This document shows, one piece after another, positions 1-6,296 of a stretch of DNA of 7,546 nt. The notes beneath the pieces are model-generated. The model was not told the origin of the DNA. It saw only the letters and a list, made by a program, of their open reading frames with translations, and ran no database searches. The stretch covers positions 1 through 7,546 of the forward strand of contig JAAYGZ010000270.1 of assembly GCA_012727515.1 (NCBI GenBank), in the 5' to 3' direction. Each line of letters opens with the position of its first letter. Within the stretch, counting starts at the first letter, position 1. The stretch is from Desulfovibrionales bacterium. GTDB taxonomy: Bacteria > Desulfobacterota > Desulfovibrionia > Desulfovibrionales > Desulfomicrobiaceae. The position numbers were made by a program, and so were the translations under genes.

Positions 1-44
1 ATGAAGGCTGGATTGGCGGGCATAACCGCCGCGAACTGGGTTTT

Positions 45-49
45 GAGGG
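45..49 (+). promoter_or_regulatory. Ribosome binding site supporting a TTG start
   Basis: GAGGG lies 7 bases before the TTG at 57. It supports that rare start codon for the first MoeA-like gene, where no ATG gives an N-terminus matching the paralog. Confidence 0.5.
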
Positions 50-56
50 CCCGCAA

Positions 57-1082
57 TTGCGCACCGTGCGCGTTGAAGACGTGGCAGGACATACGGCCTT
101 GCACGATATGACTCATATTGAGCCGGGACAGAGTAAAGACGCAGCCTTTGCGCGGGGGCAGAAACTTGATGTGGGCGATGTCTGCCGTTTGCAGCGCATG
201 GGACGCTTTGATGTCTATGTGGATGAAGGGCAGACAGATGCGGCCTGGGTGCATGAAGATGATGTGGCGCGGCAATTGGCCCATGCGTTGTCCGGGCCAG
301 GTGTGAATGCCGAAAGTGCACCGCGTGAGGGTAAAGTCACCATGACTGCCCAGGAACGGGGCTTGCTGACCATTAATGAGGCTGTGCTTGAACGCCTGAA
401 TGGCATTCCAGGGGTTATGTGCGCGACTCGCCATGGTTTCAGCGTGGTGGAGGCAGGGCAGCAGATTGCAGCAACGCGGGCCATTCCGTTGTATCTTGCT
501 CAGGATATTCTGGCCGAAGCCCTGTCCACTCTGGAAGGTGCGCCAGTGGTGGACGTGCGGCCTTTGCACCAGCGCAATGTGGGTATTCTGGTTACCGGAA
601 CAGAAGTGTTCCAGGGCCTGATTGAAGATAAGTTTATTCCTGTTATTCGTGCCAAGGTCGAGGCCTATGACTGCCCGGTTGTGGCCACTGATATTGTGCC
701 TGATGATCGGGAGCGTATCAGCGCGGCAGTGCGTAGTATGCTTGCGCAGGAAGTAGAACTCTTGATCACCACAGCGGGCCTGTCTGTGGACCCAGGCGAT
801 ATGACCAGGCAGGGCCTGGCTGATGCCGGGGTGGAACAGATGCGCTATGGTGCGCCTGTTTTGCCCGGAACCATGACCTTGGTGGCCAATATCGGCAATG
901 TGGATGTGATTGGCGTTCCAGCGTGCGCCCTTTATTTCAAGACCACCAGCCTGGATATTATTCTGCCCAGGGTTTTGGCCGGATTGTCTCCCAATCGACG
1001 GGATCTGGCTCGTCTGGGGCATGGTGGCATGTGTATGCAGTGTAAGCGCTGCACGTATCCCAAGTGTCCATTTTGCAAATGA
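57..1082 (+). CDS. MoeA-like molybdopterin-binding-domain protein with cysteine-rich C-terminus (paralog 1)
   Basis: This 341-aa protein carries a MoCF_biosynth/MoeA-type molybdopterin-binding domain in its second half. The signature blocks are VTGTEVF at residues 179-185 and TTAGLSVDPGDMT at 238-250, followed by PGTM and a degenerate GVPAC at 286-290. The tail has five cysteines, C326, C329, C332, C337 and C340 (C-x2-C-x2-C-x4-C-x2-C), which could bind zinc or an Fe-S cluster. It is paralogous to the product of 2440-3462 along its whole length. The start is the TTG at 57. It follows GAGGG at 45-49 with 7 bases of spacing and lines up with the initiator Met of the paralog. The frame is nevertheless open to the left window edge, so a longer N-terminus is possible. 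At 341 aa it is shorter than classical MoeA (about 410 aa), and it lacks the lysines of MoeA's PGKP segment, so a canonical molybdenum-insertase role is doubtful. It is probably cotranscribed with the ModE-like gene 14 bases downstream. A role in cofactor handling or sensing is inference. Confidence 0.85.
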   Translation: MRTVRVEDVAGHTALHDMTHIEPGQSKDAAFARGQKLDVGDVCRLQRMGRFDVYVDEGQTDAAWVHEDDVARQLAHALSGPGVNAESAPREGKVTMTAQERGLLTINEAVLERLNGIPGVMCATRHGFSVVEAGQQIAATRAIPLYLAQDILAEALSTLEGAPVVDVRPLHQRNVGILVTGTEVFQGLIEDKFIPVIRAKVEAYDCPVVATDIVPDDRERISAAVRSMLAQEVELLITTAGLSVDPGDMTRQGLADAGVEQMRYGAPVLPGTMTLVANIGNVDVIGVPACALYFKTTSLDIILPRVLAGLSPNRRDLARLGHGGMCMQCKRCTYPKCPFCK

Positions 1083-1096
1083 ACAGGGAGTTCAGA

Positions 1097-1510
1097 ATGA
1101 AAAAAACTACTGTGCGTATGCATTTATGGCTGGAATCCGGAGAGAGTGTCTATTTTGGCATGGGCCGGGTTATGCTGTTAGATCGTATTGAAGAATATGG
1201 CTCCTTGCGCAAGGCTGCCGAGTCACTGGGCATGTCCTACCGGGCAGCATGGGGCAAATTGCGGGCAACAGAAGAAGCCCTGGGCGTTGAGTTGGTTGAG
1301 ACTCTGGGCACAAAGCGCGGGGGCTATCGCCTGACACCCAAGGGCCGGGCATTGCGTGACAAATTTATGGCCTGGTTCAGTGCTGTGGAGCAGGCTGCTC
1401 TGGATCAGGCGCGTATGATTTTTACAGAAGACATTCAAAGTTACGCAGAAAAAAATCTTCCACTCCGCTCAGGATCAGCAGTTGGGCGTGGTGAATATCG
1501 ACTGGTCTGA
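1097..1510 (+). CDS. ModE-type winged-helix DNA-binding regulator, no molybdate-binding domain
   Basis: This 137-aa protein matches the N-terminal DNA-binding domain of the molybdate regulator ModE, a LysR-like winged helix. The blocks are GRVMLLDRIEEYGSL (23-37), the helix-turn-helix KAAESLGMSYRAAWGKL (39-55), and the wing region GTKRGGYRLTPKGRAL (71-86). A helix follows to about residue 115, and the protein ends soon after. Full-length ModE is about 260 aa and senses molybdate with two C-terminal Mop/TOBE repeats; neither is present here, so how this protein would sense metal is not evident. The ATG at 1097 is chosen because GGGAG at 1086-1090 sits 6 bases upstream; an in-frame ATG at 1064 would overlap the preceding gene. 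It is the last gene of a two-gene unit and is followed by a strong terminator. The likely role is control of the molybdenum-related genes in this locus; the targets are inferred. Confidence 0.85.
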   Translation: MKKTTVRMHLWLESGESVYFGMGRVMLLDRIEEYGSLRKAAESLGMSYRAAWGKLRATEEALGVELVETLGTKRGGYRLTPKGRALRDKFMAWFSAVEQAALDQARMIFTEDIQSYAEKNLPLRSGSAVGRGEYRLV

Positions 1511-1535
1511 TACGATACAGGTCTCAGGCAGAGTG

Positions 1536-1572
1536 GCCTGGACCCTACTACGGTGTGGGTCCAGGCTTTTTT
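1536..1572 (+). terminator. Intrinsic terminator after the ModE-like gene
   Basis: A perfect 10-bp GC-rich stem pairs GCCTGGACCC (1536-1545) with GGGTCCAGGC (1557-1566) around an 11-base loop. Six T residues (1567-1572) follow directly. It lies 25 bases after the stop codon of the ModE-like gene. On the minus strand no T-tract follows the stem, so it should act mainly on plus-strand transcription. Confidence 0.95.
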
Positions 1573-1586
1573 ATTGGGCAATTATT

Positions 1587-1988
1587 TTAGTGATGATGCT
1601 CGCTGCACACGCGCAGGTCATCAAGCTCAGGGGGCGTGCCGTGGCATTCGTCCGTGCCTTCAGGATTGCGGATAAGTTGCAGCTCCCGGCGCTCCATGGC
1701 TTCCAGGGCATAGGCCGCAGTCATGTTTGCGGCAGCATAGCGAGTGACATGATTTTTGGCCAGCAGAGTAAAGGCAGCTTCAGTGAGTTTGCCTGTAATC
1801 ACGGCCTCGCAGTTGTGCTCTAAAATAATACGCGCCAGGTCTTCATCAGACTGTGGTGCGCATGTATGGGCGATGGGCGTGCAGTTCATGGTGTCCACAT
1901 TGACAATGAGTACAAAAGGTGTGGCTGCAAATTCCTGAAATACCAGACTGTTCAGGTCTGCACTCTGTGCGGTGATAGCAATATGCAT
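1587..1988 (-). CDS. NifX/NifB-type molybdenum-iron cluster-binding protein
   Basis: This 133-aa protein belongs to the dinitrogenase iron-molybdenum cofactor biosynthesis family (Nitro_FeMo-Co fold). Recognisable parts are the N-terminal strand MHIAITAQ, the core CEAVITGKLTEAAFTLLAKN around residues 60-79, the block TAAYALEAMERREL (90-103), and the tail LIRNPEGTDECHG...CSEHHH (105-133) with cysteine and histidine residues able to bind metal. Relatives carry iron-molybdenum cofactor precursors in nitrogen fixers. The same fold occurs in the Desulfovibrio orange protein, which binds a Mo-Cu cluster. No nitrogenase gene is visible here, so a role in molybdenum cluster handling near Mop is inferred from context. 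The start is ATG at 1988, preceded by AAGGAG 5 bases upstream and matching the usual family N-terminus. The 67 residues available upstream in frame look like untranslated leader. The gene is convergent with the ModE-like gene. Confidence 0.88.
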   Translation of the reverse strand: MHIAITAQSADLNSLVFQEFAATPFVLIVNVDTMNCTPIAHTCAPQSDEDLARIILEHNCEAVITGKLTEAAFTLLAKNHVTRYAAANMTAAYALEAMERRELQLIRNPEGTDECHGTPPELDDLRVCSEHHH

Positions 1989-1993
1989 ATAAA

Positions 1994-1999
1994 CTCCTT
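1994..1999 (-). promoter_or_regulatory. Ribosome binding site of the NifX-like gene
   Basis: On the minus strand AAGGAG lies 5 bases before the ATG at 1988. It fixes that start rather than the in-frame codons further upstream. Confidence 0.85.
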
Positions 2000-2013
2000 G
2001 TTGAGATAGGGTA

Positions 2014-2046
2014 GAGAAAAGGGTAGCAGGTACCATGCCTTTTCTC
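2014..2046 (-). repeat. Inverted repeat (9-bp arms) in the leader of the NifX-like gene
   Basis: GAGAAAAGG (2014-2022) and CCTTTTCTC (2038-2046) are perfect inverted repeats 15 bases apart. On the minus strand the interior can also pair GGTA with TACC, extending the hairpin past a small bulge. It sits 14 bases upstream of the ribosome binding site of the NifX-like gene, so it could be an operator or a 5' leader hairpin. No T-tract of the kind expected for a terminator follows on either strand. Confidence 0.6.
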
Positions 2047-2231
2047 AAATACTGGTGCATCGGGGCTGGTTTGAGCATGGGCAGAGCCAGAGGTAGCTGC
2101 GGGCCTGAGCAGAGCCAGGGCGTGTGCAGAAATGTATCTGTATCGTTATGGCACAAATTTGCTGGACCAGGTGCTTCTCTTTGCGCCACTTCTGGGCATA
2201 CACAGGGTGTTGAAGGCCTGGTAAAGCCTGA
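2047..2231. other. Divergent intergenic region, upstream part
   Basis: Apart from the weak sigma54-like match on the minus strand, no convincing gene or RNA is seen in this part of the roughly 450-base gap (1989-2439). A plus-strand reading frame at 2035-2253 (72 codons) has no recognisable ribosome binding site or protein family features. Short repeats such as AGGC/GCCT near 2214-2228 are too weak to call a terminator. Confidence 0.5.
2074..2089 (-). promoter_or_regulatory. Possible sigma54 promoter for the NifX-like gene
   Basis: The minus strand reads TGGCTCTGCCCATGCT. It matches 9 of 12 defined positions of the sigma54 consensus TGGCACG-N4-TTGCW and has the required GG-N10-GC spacing. 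Transcription would start near 2063, placing the 2014-2046 inverted repeat inside a leader of about 75 bases. No activator site was identified, and a match of this quality can arise by chance. Confidence 0.2.
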
Positions 2232-2261
2232 TTGCTGGAATGCTTTTTATTGAACTATACT
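2232..2261 (+). promoter_or_regulatory. Possible sigma70 promoter upstream of the second MoeA-like gene
   Basis: TTGCTG (2232-2237) and TATACT (2256-2261) are separated by 18 bases. The -10 box matches 5 of 6 consensus positions and the -35 box 3 of 6. Transcription would begin near 2268 and give a leader of about 170 bases before the ATG at 2440. It is the best promoter-like match I found in the AT-rich stretch before the mop unit. Confidence 0.35.
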
Positions 2262-2342
2262 ATGTTTTCAGTCAGTTATCTGTATATTAGGTGATTTTTC
2301 ATGGCCCAGGCGAAGTTGGCCTTGTTTTTGCGATACCCTGTA

Positions 2343-2362
2343 TTGTGTCAAAAAAGACATAA
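2343..2362. repeat. Small dyad in the leader of the second MoeA-like gene
   Basis: TTGTGTC (2343-2349) can pair with GACATAA (2356-2362) around AAAAAA, giving 7 pairs including one G-U. It lies 77 bases before the start codon at 2440. The half-site spacing does not fit CRP or HcpR operators, so its role is unknown. Confidence 0.3.
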
Positions 2363-2429
2363 GTGGTTATGACCAGGCAGATTGGGCGCTGTAACGCATC
2401 CTGAAGTACACATACTGATAGCAAACTAT

Positions 2430-2435
2430 GTGGAG
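2430..2435 (+). promoter_or_regulatory. Ribosome binding site deciding the 2440 start
   Basis: GTGGAG lies 4 bases before the ATG at 2440. It overlaps the beginning of the reading frame that would start at 2428, which argues for the later start. Confidence 0.6.
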
Positions 2436-2439
2436 ATAT

Positions 2440-3462
2440 ATGAAAGTTATTCCTGTTGAAGAGGCTGTGGGCACGGTGTTGTGTCATGACATCACCCGCA
2501 TTGTTCCCGGAGAATGCAAAGGCCCGGCCTTTCGGCGGGGCCATATTGTGGGGCCTGAAGATATTCAGGCCCTGCTTGATATAGGCAAGGCCAATCTTTA
2601 TGTTTTTGATCCCAAAGATGGCTATGTTCATGAAGATGAATGTGCACTGCGCCTGGCCAGGGCAGCGGCTGGACAGGGCCTGACTTTAAGCTCTCCCAGT
2701 GAAGGCAAGGTCACCCTGACTGCACGCCATGATGGAGTGCTCACCATAAATGTGCCCGCTCTGTTTGAACTGAACAGCATTACAGATGTGACCTTTGGAA
2801 CTATTCACACAGGTCAGTTTGTTGCTGCGGGCCGGGCAGTGGGCGGCACCAGGGTCATTCCCCTGGCCGTGCCTGAAGAACTGCTGTGCGAGGCAGAGGC
2901 TGTGTGCCAGGCCTGTGCGCCGCTGATTGAAGTCCGACCCCTCAGGCCGGCGCGAGTTGGCATTGTGACCACGGGCAGTGAGGTTTTTACTGGCCGTATC
3001 AAGGATGGATTTGGACCAATTCTTTCAAAAAAATTTTCCAGTCTTGGGTCTGCTGTTGTGGACCAGGTTTTTGTTTCTGACCAGGTTTCCATGACTGCTC
3101 ATGCCATTACAGACCTGGTGCAGCGCGGGGCTGATTTTATTGCTGTTACTGGCGGCATGAGTGTTGACCCTGACGATCAGACTCCTGCGGCTATTCGGGC
3201 CACAGGGGCTGAGGTGATTTCGTATGGCGCGCCAACCTATCCAGGGGCCATGTTTATGCTGGCCTATCTGGGTGATGTGCCTGTTGTGGGCCTGCCTGGC
3301 TGCGTCATGTACTATAAAGCCAGTATTTTTGATCTTGTTGTGCCCAGGCTGCTAACCGGAGAGCGCCTGACACGCAAAGATATTGTTGCCTTTGGTCACG
3401 GTGGGTTATGTGAGAGCTGCCCAAGCTGTCATTACCCGGCCTGTGGCTTTGGAAAACTCTAA
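2440..3462 (+). CDS. MoeA-like molybdopterin-binding-domain protein with cysteine-rich C-terminus (paralog 2)
   Basis: This 340-aa protein has the MoCF_biosynth/MoeA-type domain with better preserved signatures than its paralog: VTTGSEVF (176-183), VTGGMSVDPDDQTP (236-249) and VVGLPGC (282-288). The tail is GHGGLCESCPSCHYPACGFGK, with C324, C327, C330 and C335 (C-x2-C-x2-C-x4-C). I recognise this kind of tail from molybdopterin-binding proteins of anaerobes; the bound metal is not evident from the sequence. As in the paralog, MoeA's PGKP lysines are absent (PGAM at 268-271). An in-frame ATG at 2428 exists. The ATG at 2440 is preferred because GTGGAG at 2430-2435 sits 4 bases upstream, and because the N-terminus MKVIPVEEAVG then lines up with the other paralog. 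It is 48 bases upstream of mop with no terminator between, so cotranscription is likely. The inferred role is delivery, maturation or sensing of the molybdopterin cofactor for Mop. Confidence 0.9.
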   Translation: MKVIPVEEAVGTVLCHDITRIVPGECKGPAFRRGHIVGPEDIQALLDIGKANLYVFDPKDGYVHEDECALRLARAAAGQGLTLSSPSEGKVTLTARHDGVLTINVPALFELNSITDVTFGTIHTGQFVAAGRAVGGTRVIPLAVPEELLCEAEAVCQACAPLIEVRPLRPARVGIVTTGSEVFTGRIKDGFGPILSKKFSSLGSAVVDQVFVSDQVSMTAHAITDLVQRGADFIAVTGGMSVDPDDQTPAAIRATGAEVISYGAPTYPGAMFMLAYLGDVPVVGLPGCVMYYKASIFDLVVPRLLTGERLTRKDIVAFGHGGLCESCPSCHYPACGFGKL

Positions 3463-3510
3463 ACCTTGTGATTTGTTTGTACCATTCACGTTTTTATCGG
3501 AGGAGCTGGA

Positions 3511-6228
3511 ATGATTAAAAAAGAAATTGTGGTCAACGGTATTGCCAGAAAACTGGTGGTTGACGCTGAGGAAACCCTTGCCAATGTGCTACGCAAAAGC
3601 CTGGGCCTGACCGGCACTAAAATAGGTTGTGGCGAGGGCCAGTGTGGCGCTTGTTCTGTCATCATGGACGGTAAGGTTGTGCGTGCCTGTGCAGCCAAGA
3701 TGAAGCGCGTTGCAGACGGGGCAGACATCACCACTATTGAAGGCATTGGCACACCAGCCAATCCCCATCCATTGCAGCTGGCCTGGATGCTCCACGGCGG
3801 TGCCCAGTGCGGATTCTGTTCGCCTGGATTTATCGTCTCTGCCAAGGGCCTGTTGGACACAAATCCCAAGCCCACACGCGACGAAGTGCGCGATTGGTTC
3901 CAGAAGCATCGTAATGCCTGCCGCTGCACCGGCTACAAGCCACTCGTAGATGCAGTCATGGATGCAGCCAAGGTTCTGCGCGGCGAAAAGAGCGCGTCAG
4001 ATCTTGAGTTCAAGATGCCCAAGGACGGTTCTGTCTGGGGCACCCGCTATCCTCGTCCCACAGCTCTGGCTAAAGCCACCGGCACCCTGGACTTTGGCGC
4101 GGACCTGGGCCTGAAACTGCCCGCCAATACCCTGCAGTGCGCCTTGGTGCAGGCAGAAGTGTCTCACGCCAAGATTTTGTCCATTGACACGACCGAAGCC
4201 GAGAAGATGCCCGGTGTTTTCAAGGTTGTGACCCACAAGGACGTTAAAGGCAAAAACCGCATCACTGGTCTGATCACCTTCCCAAGCAATCTTGGCGATG
4301 GCTGGGATCGTCCGATTCTGTGCGACGAAAAGATTTTCCAGTATGGTGACGCCATTGCCATTGTCTGCGCTGACACCGAAGAACAGGCCAAAGCTGCGGC
4401 CAAGGCTGTCAAAGTTCAGATTGAACAGTTGCCTGAATACATGAGCGCTCCGGCAGCCATGGCTGAAGACGCCATTGAAATTCATCCCGGCACACCCAAT
4501 GTCTATTACATCCAGAAGATTGCCAAGGGTGAGGAAACCAAGCCTATCTTTGATAAAGCCGATGTGGTCATTGAAGGCAGCTACTATACCTCCCGTCAGC
4601 CGCATCTGCCCATTGAGCCGGACTGCGGCTTTGCCTACATTGATGATGACGGCAAACTGATCATTCATTCCAAGTCCATTGGACTGCACCTGCACCTGTA
4701 CATGATTGCTCCTGGCCTGGGCCTGGAACCAGATCAGCTGCACCTGGTGCAGAACCCTGCTGGTGGTACTTTTGGGTACAAGTTCAGCCCGACCATGGAA
4801 GCCCTGGTTGGCGCAGCAGCCCTGGCCACTGGCCGCCCTGTGAATCTGGTGTATGACTACCGTCAACAGCAGGCCTACACAGGCAAGCGTTCACCATTCT
4901 GGACCGATGTGCGCCTGGCCGCAACCAAGGATGGCAAACTCCTGGGCATGGAAACCGACTGGACCGTTGACCATGGTCCGTACTCTGAGTTCGGTGATCT
5001 GCTGACCCTGCGCGGTGCTCAGTATATTGGTGCTGGCTACGATATTCCGGCCATCCGAGGCGAAGGCCGTACTGTGTGCACCAACCACTGCTGGGGCGCA
5101 GCATTCCGTGGGTACGGCGCTCCTGAAGCCGAGTTTCCGTCTGAGACCCTGATGGACGAATTGGCTGAAAAGCTGGGCATGGACCCCTTTGATCTGCGCT
5201 ACAAGAACATTTATCGAAAGGGTTCCACCACCCCAACGGGCCAGGATCCTGAAGTGTACAGCCTGCCAGAGATGTTCGACATCATGCGGCCCAAGTACGA
5301 AGAAGCCAAAAAACGCGCCGCCGCTGCGTCCACCGCTGAAATCAAGCGCGGTGCGGGCATTGCTCTGGGTGTATATGGCGCGGGCCTGGACGGACCAGAC
5401 AGCTCGGCTGCTGACGCTGAACTGATGGCTGACGGAACTGTGACCATTTACGACTGCTGGCAGGATCACGGGCAGGGCGCTGACATGGGTACCCTGGGCA
5501 CGGCTCACGAGGCTCTGCGTCCCCTGGGCATTACGCCAGACAAGATTCGCCTGGTCATGAACGATACCCGCGTGGCTCCGAACACCGGTCCTGCTGGTGG
5601 CAGCCGTTCCCAGGTCATGGCCGGACAGGCTATCATCAATGCCTGCGAGCAGTTGCTCAAGGCCATGCAGAAGCCCAATGGCACGTTCCGCACATATGAT
5701 GAAATGGTCGCTGAGAAATTGCCTCTGCGCTACAACGGCAAGTGGACCGCTCCGGCCAAGGATTGTGATGCAAACGGCCAGGGCAGCCCCTTCTGCTGCT
5801 ATATGTACGGTCTGTTCCTGTCTGAAGTGGCTGTGGAAGTTGCCACAGGCAAGGCCACGGTTGAGAGAATGGTCATTGTCGGCGACATCGGTAAGGGCAA
5901 CAACTTCTCCCTGGTGGACGGCCAGATTTATGGCGGCGTGGCCCAGGGTATTGGTCTGGCCTTAACTGAAGACTATGAAGACCTCAAAGCCCATGCCACC
6001 ATGCGTGGCGCCGGTATCCCTTATATCAAGGACATTCCGGATGACATTGAGATCATCTACGTGGAAACTCCTCGTCCGGACGGCCCCTTTGGCGCTTCTG
6101 GCGTTGGCGAAATGCCCCTGACCGCTCCTCATGCAGCGGTTCTGAACGCCGTGTACAATGCGTGCGGTGCTCGCGTTCGCGAAATCCCCGCTCTGCCGGA
6201 AAAAATCCTGGCAGCAATGAAGAAATAA
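3511..6228 (+). CDS. mop: Aldehyde oxidoreductase (Mop), molybdopterin and 2x[2Fe-2S] enzyme
   Basis: This 905-aa enzyme of the xanthine oxidase family oxidises aldehydes to carboxylic acids. It is very close to D. gigas Mop (907 aa), a homodimer without a flavin domain. Residues 1-75 form a plant-ferredoxin-like domain with C40, C45, C48 and C60. Residues 80-155 hold the second [2Fe-2S] site with C100, C103, C137 and C139 (CGFC...CRC). The molybdenum domains follow from about residue 175. Cofactor contacts include AFRGYG (531-536), HGQGAD (653-658), the GGSR loop (696-699) and GGVAQGIG (808-815). The catalytic glutamate is E867 in GASGVGE, equivalent to D. gigas E869. The substrate-channel residues L394, F425, F494, L497, Y535 and L626 also match. 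GGAGGAG (3499-3505) lies 5 bases before the ATG and is a near-ideal ribosome binding site. The codons look richer in C- and G-ending forms than in the neighbouring genes, consistent with high expression. All key residues are present, so an active enzyme is expected. Confidence 0.97.
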   Translation: MIKKEIVVNGIARKLVVDAEETLANVLRKSLGLTGTKIGCGEGQCGACSVIMDGKVVRACAAKMKRVADGADITTIEGIGTPANPHPLQLAWMLHGGAQCGFCSPGFIVSAKGLLDTNPKPTRDEVRDWFQKHRNACRCTGYKPLVDAVMDAAKVLRGEKSASDLEFKMPKDGSVWGTRYPRPTALAKATGTLDFGADLGLKLPANTLQCALVQAEVSHAKILSIDTTEAEKMPGVFKVVTHKDVKGKNRITGLITFPSNLGDGWDRPILCDEKIFQYGDAIAIVCADTEEQAKAAAKAVKVQIEQLPEYMSAPAAMAEDAIEIHPGTPNVYYIQKIAKGEETKPIFDKADVVIEGSYYTSRQPHLPIEPDCGFAYIDDDGKLIIHSKSIGLHLHLYMIAPGLGLEPDQLHLVQNPAGGTFGYKFSPTMEALVGAAALATGRPVNLVYDYRQQQAYTGKRSPFWTDVRLAATKDGKLLGMETDWTVDHGPYSEFGDLLTLRGAQYIGAGYDIPAIRGEGRTVCTNHCWGAAFRGYGAPEAEFPSETLMDELAEKLGMDPFDLRYKNIYRKGSTTPTGQDPEVYSLPEMFDIMRPKYEEAKKRAAAASTAEIKRGAGIALGVYGAGLDGPDSSAADAELMADGTVTIYDCWQDHGQGADMGTLGTAHEALRPLGITPDKIRLVMNDTRVAPNTGPAGGSRSQVMAGQAIINACEQLLKAMQKPNGTFRTYDEMVAEKLPLRYNGKWTAPAKDCDANGQGSPFCCYMYGLFLSEVAVEVATGKATVERMVIVGDIGKGNNFSLVDGQIYGGVAQGIGLALTEDYEDLKAHATMRGAGIPYIKDIPDDIEIIYVETPRPDGPFGASGVGEMPLTAPHAAVLNAVYNACGARVREIPALPEKILAAMKK

Positions 6229-6243
6229 GCATCTGATGAACAA

Positions 6244-6279
6244 CCCACCGGGCGCGCAAAACGTCCGGTGGGCTTTTTT
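6244..6279 (+). terminator. Intrinsic terminator between mop and the downstream oxidoreductase
   Basis: CCCACCGG (6244-6251) pairs perfectly with CCGGTGGG (6265-6272). Three inner pairs, one of them G-U, can extend the stem around a CGCAAAA loop. After one C, six T residues follow (6274-6279). It starts 15 bases after the mop stop codon and ends 6 bases before the ribosome binding site of the next gene. Confidence 0.92.
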
Positions 6280-6296
6280 ATTTCTAAGGAGCAGGC

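Noticed and set aside
1..111. ATG at position 1 giving a 36-codon reading frame
   Set aside because: It overlaps the first MoeA-like gene in another frame, shows no family features, and its upstream ribosome binding site cannot be seen.
1989..2189. N-terminal extension of the NifX-like gene by 67 residues
   Set aside because: The ATG at 1988 has an excellent ribosome binding site and gives the normal family N-terminus. The extension is rich in Pro and Ala without family similarity and contains the inverted repeat.
2035..2253. 72-codon plus-strand reading frame in the intergenic region
   Set aside because: No ribosome binding site is visible, no domain or membrane segment is convincing, and the start lies inside the inverted repeat of the opposite gene's leader.
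2343..2362. CRP/FNR/HcpR-like operator
   Set aside because: The half-sites have 10 rather than 8 bases between TGTG and its partner, and FNR's TTGAT core is absent.
2380..2402. ModE operator resembling GCGCTGTAACGC, similar to the dyad at 15-30
   Set aside because: The similarity to ModE half-sites is only a few bases and the two copies do not share a clear consensus.
2262..2439. Moco/Tuco riboswitch
   Set aside because: I could not recognise the conserved stems and tetraloop-type elements; only short pairings are visible, so no call is made.
2299..2631. 110-codon minus-strand reading frame
   Set aside because: Most of it is antisense to the beginning of the second MoeA-like gene and it has no recognisable family.
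3997..4866. 289-codon minus-strand reading frame inside mop
   Set aside because: It is fully antisense to a conserved enzyme gene and is explained by GC-biased codon use in mop.
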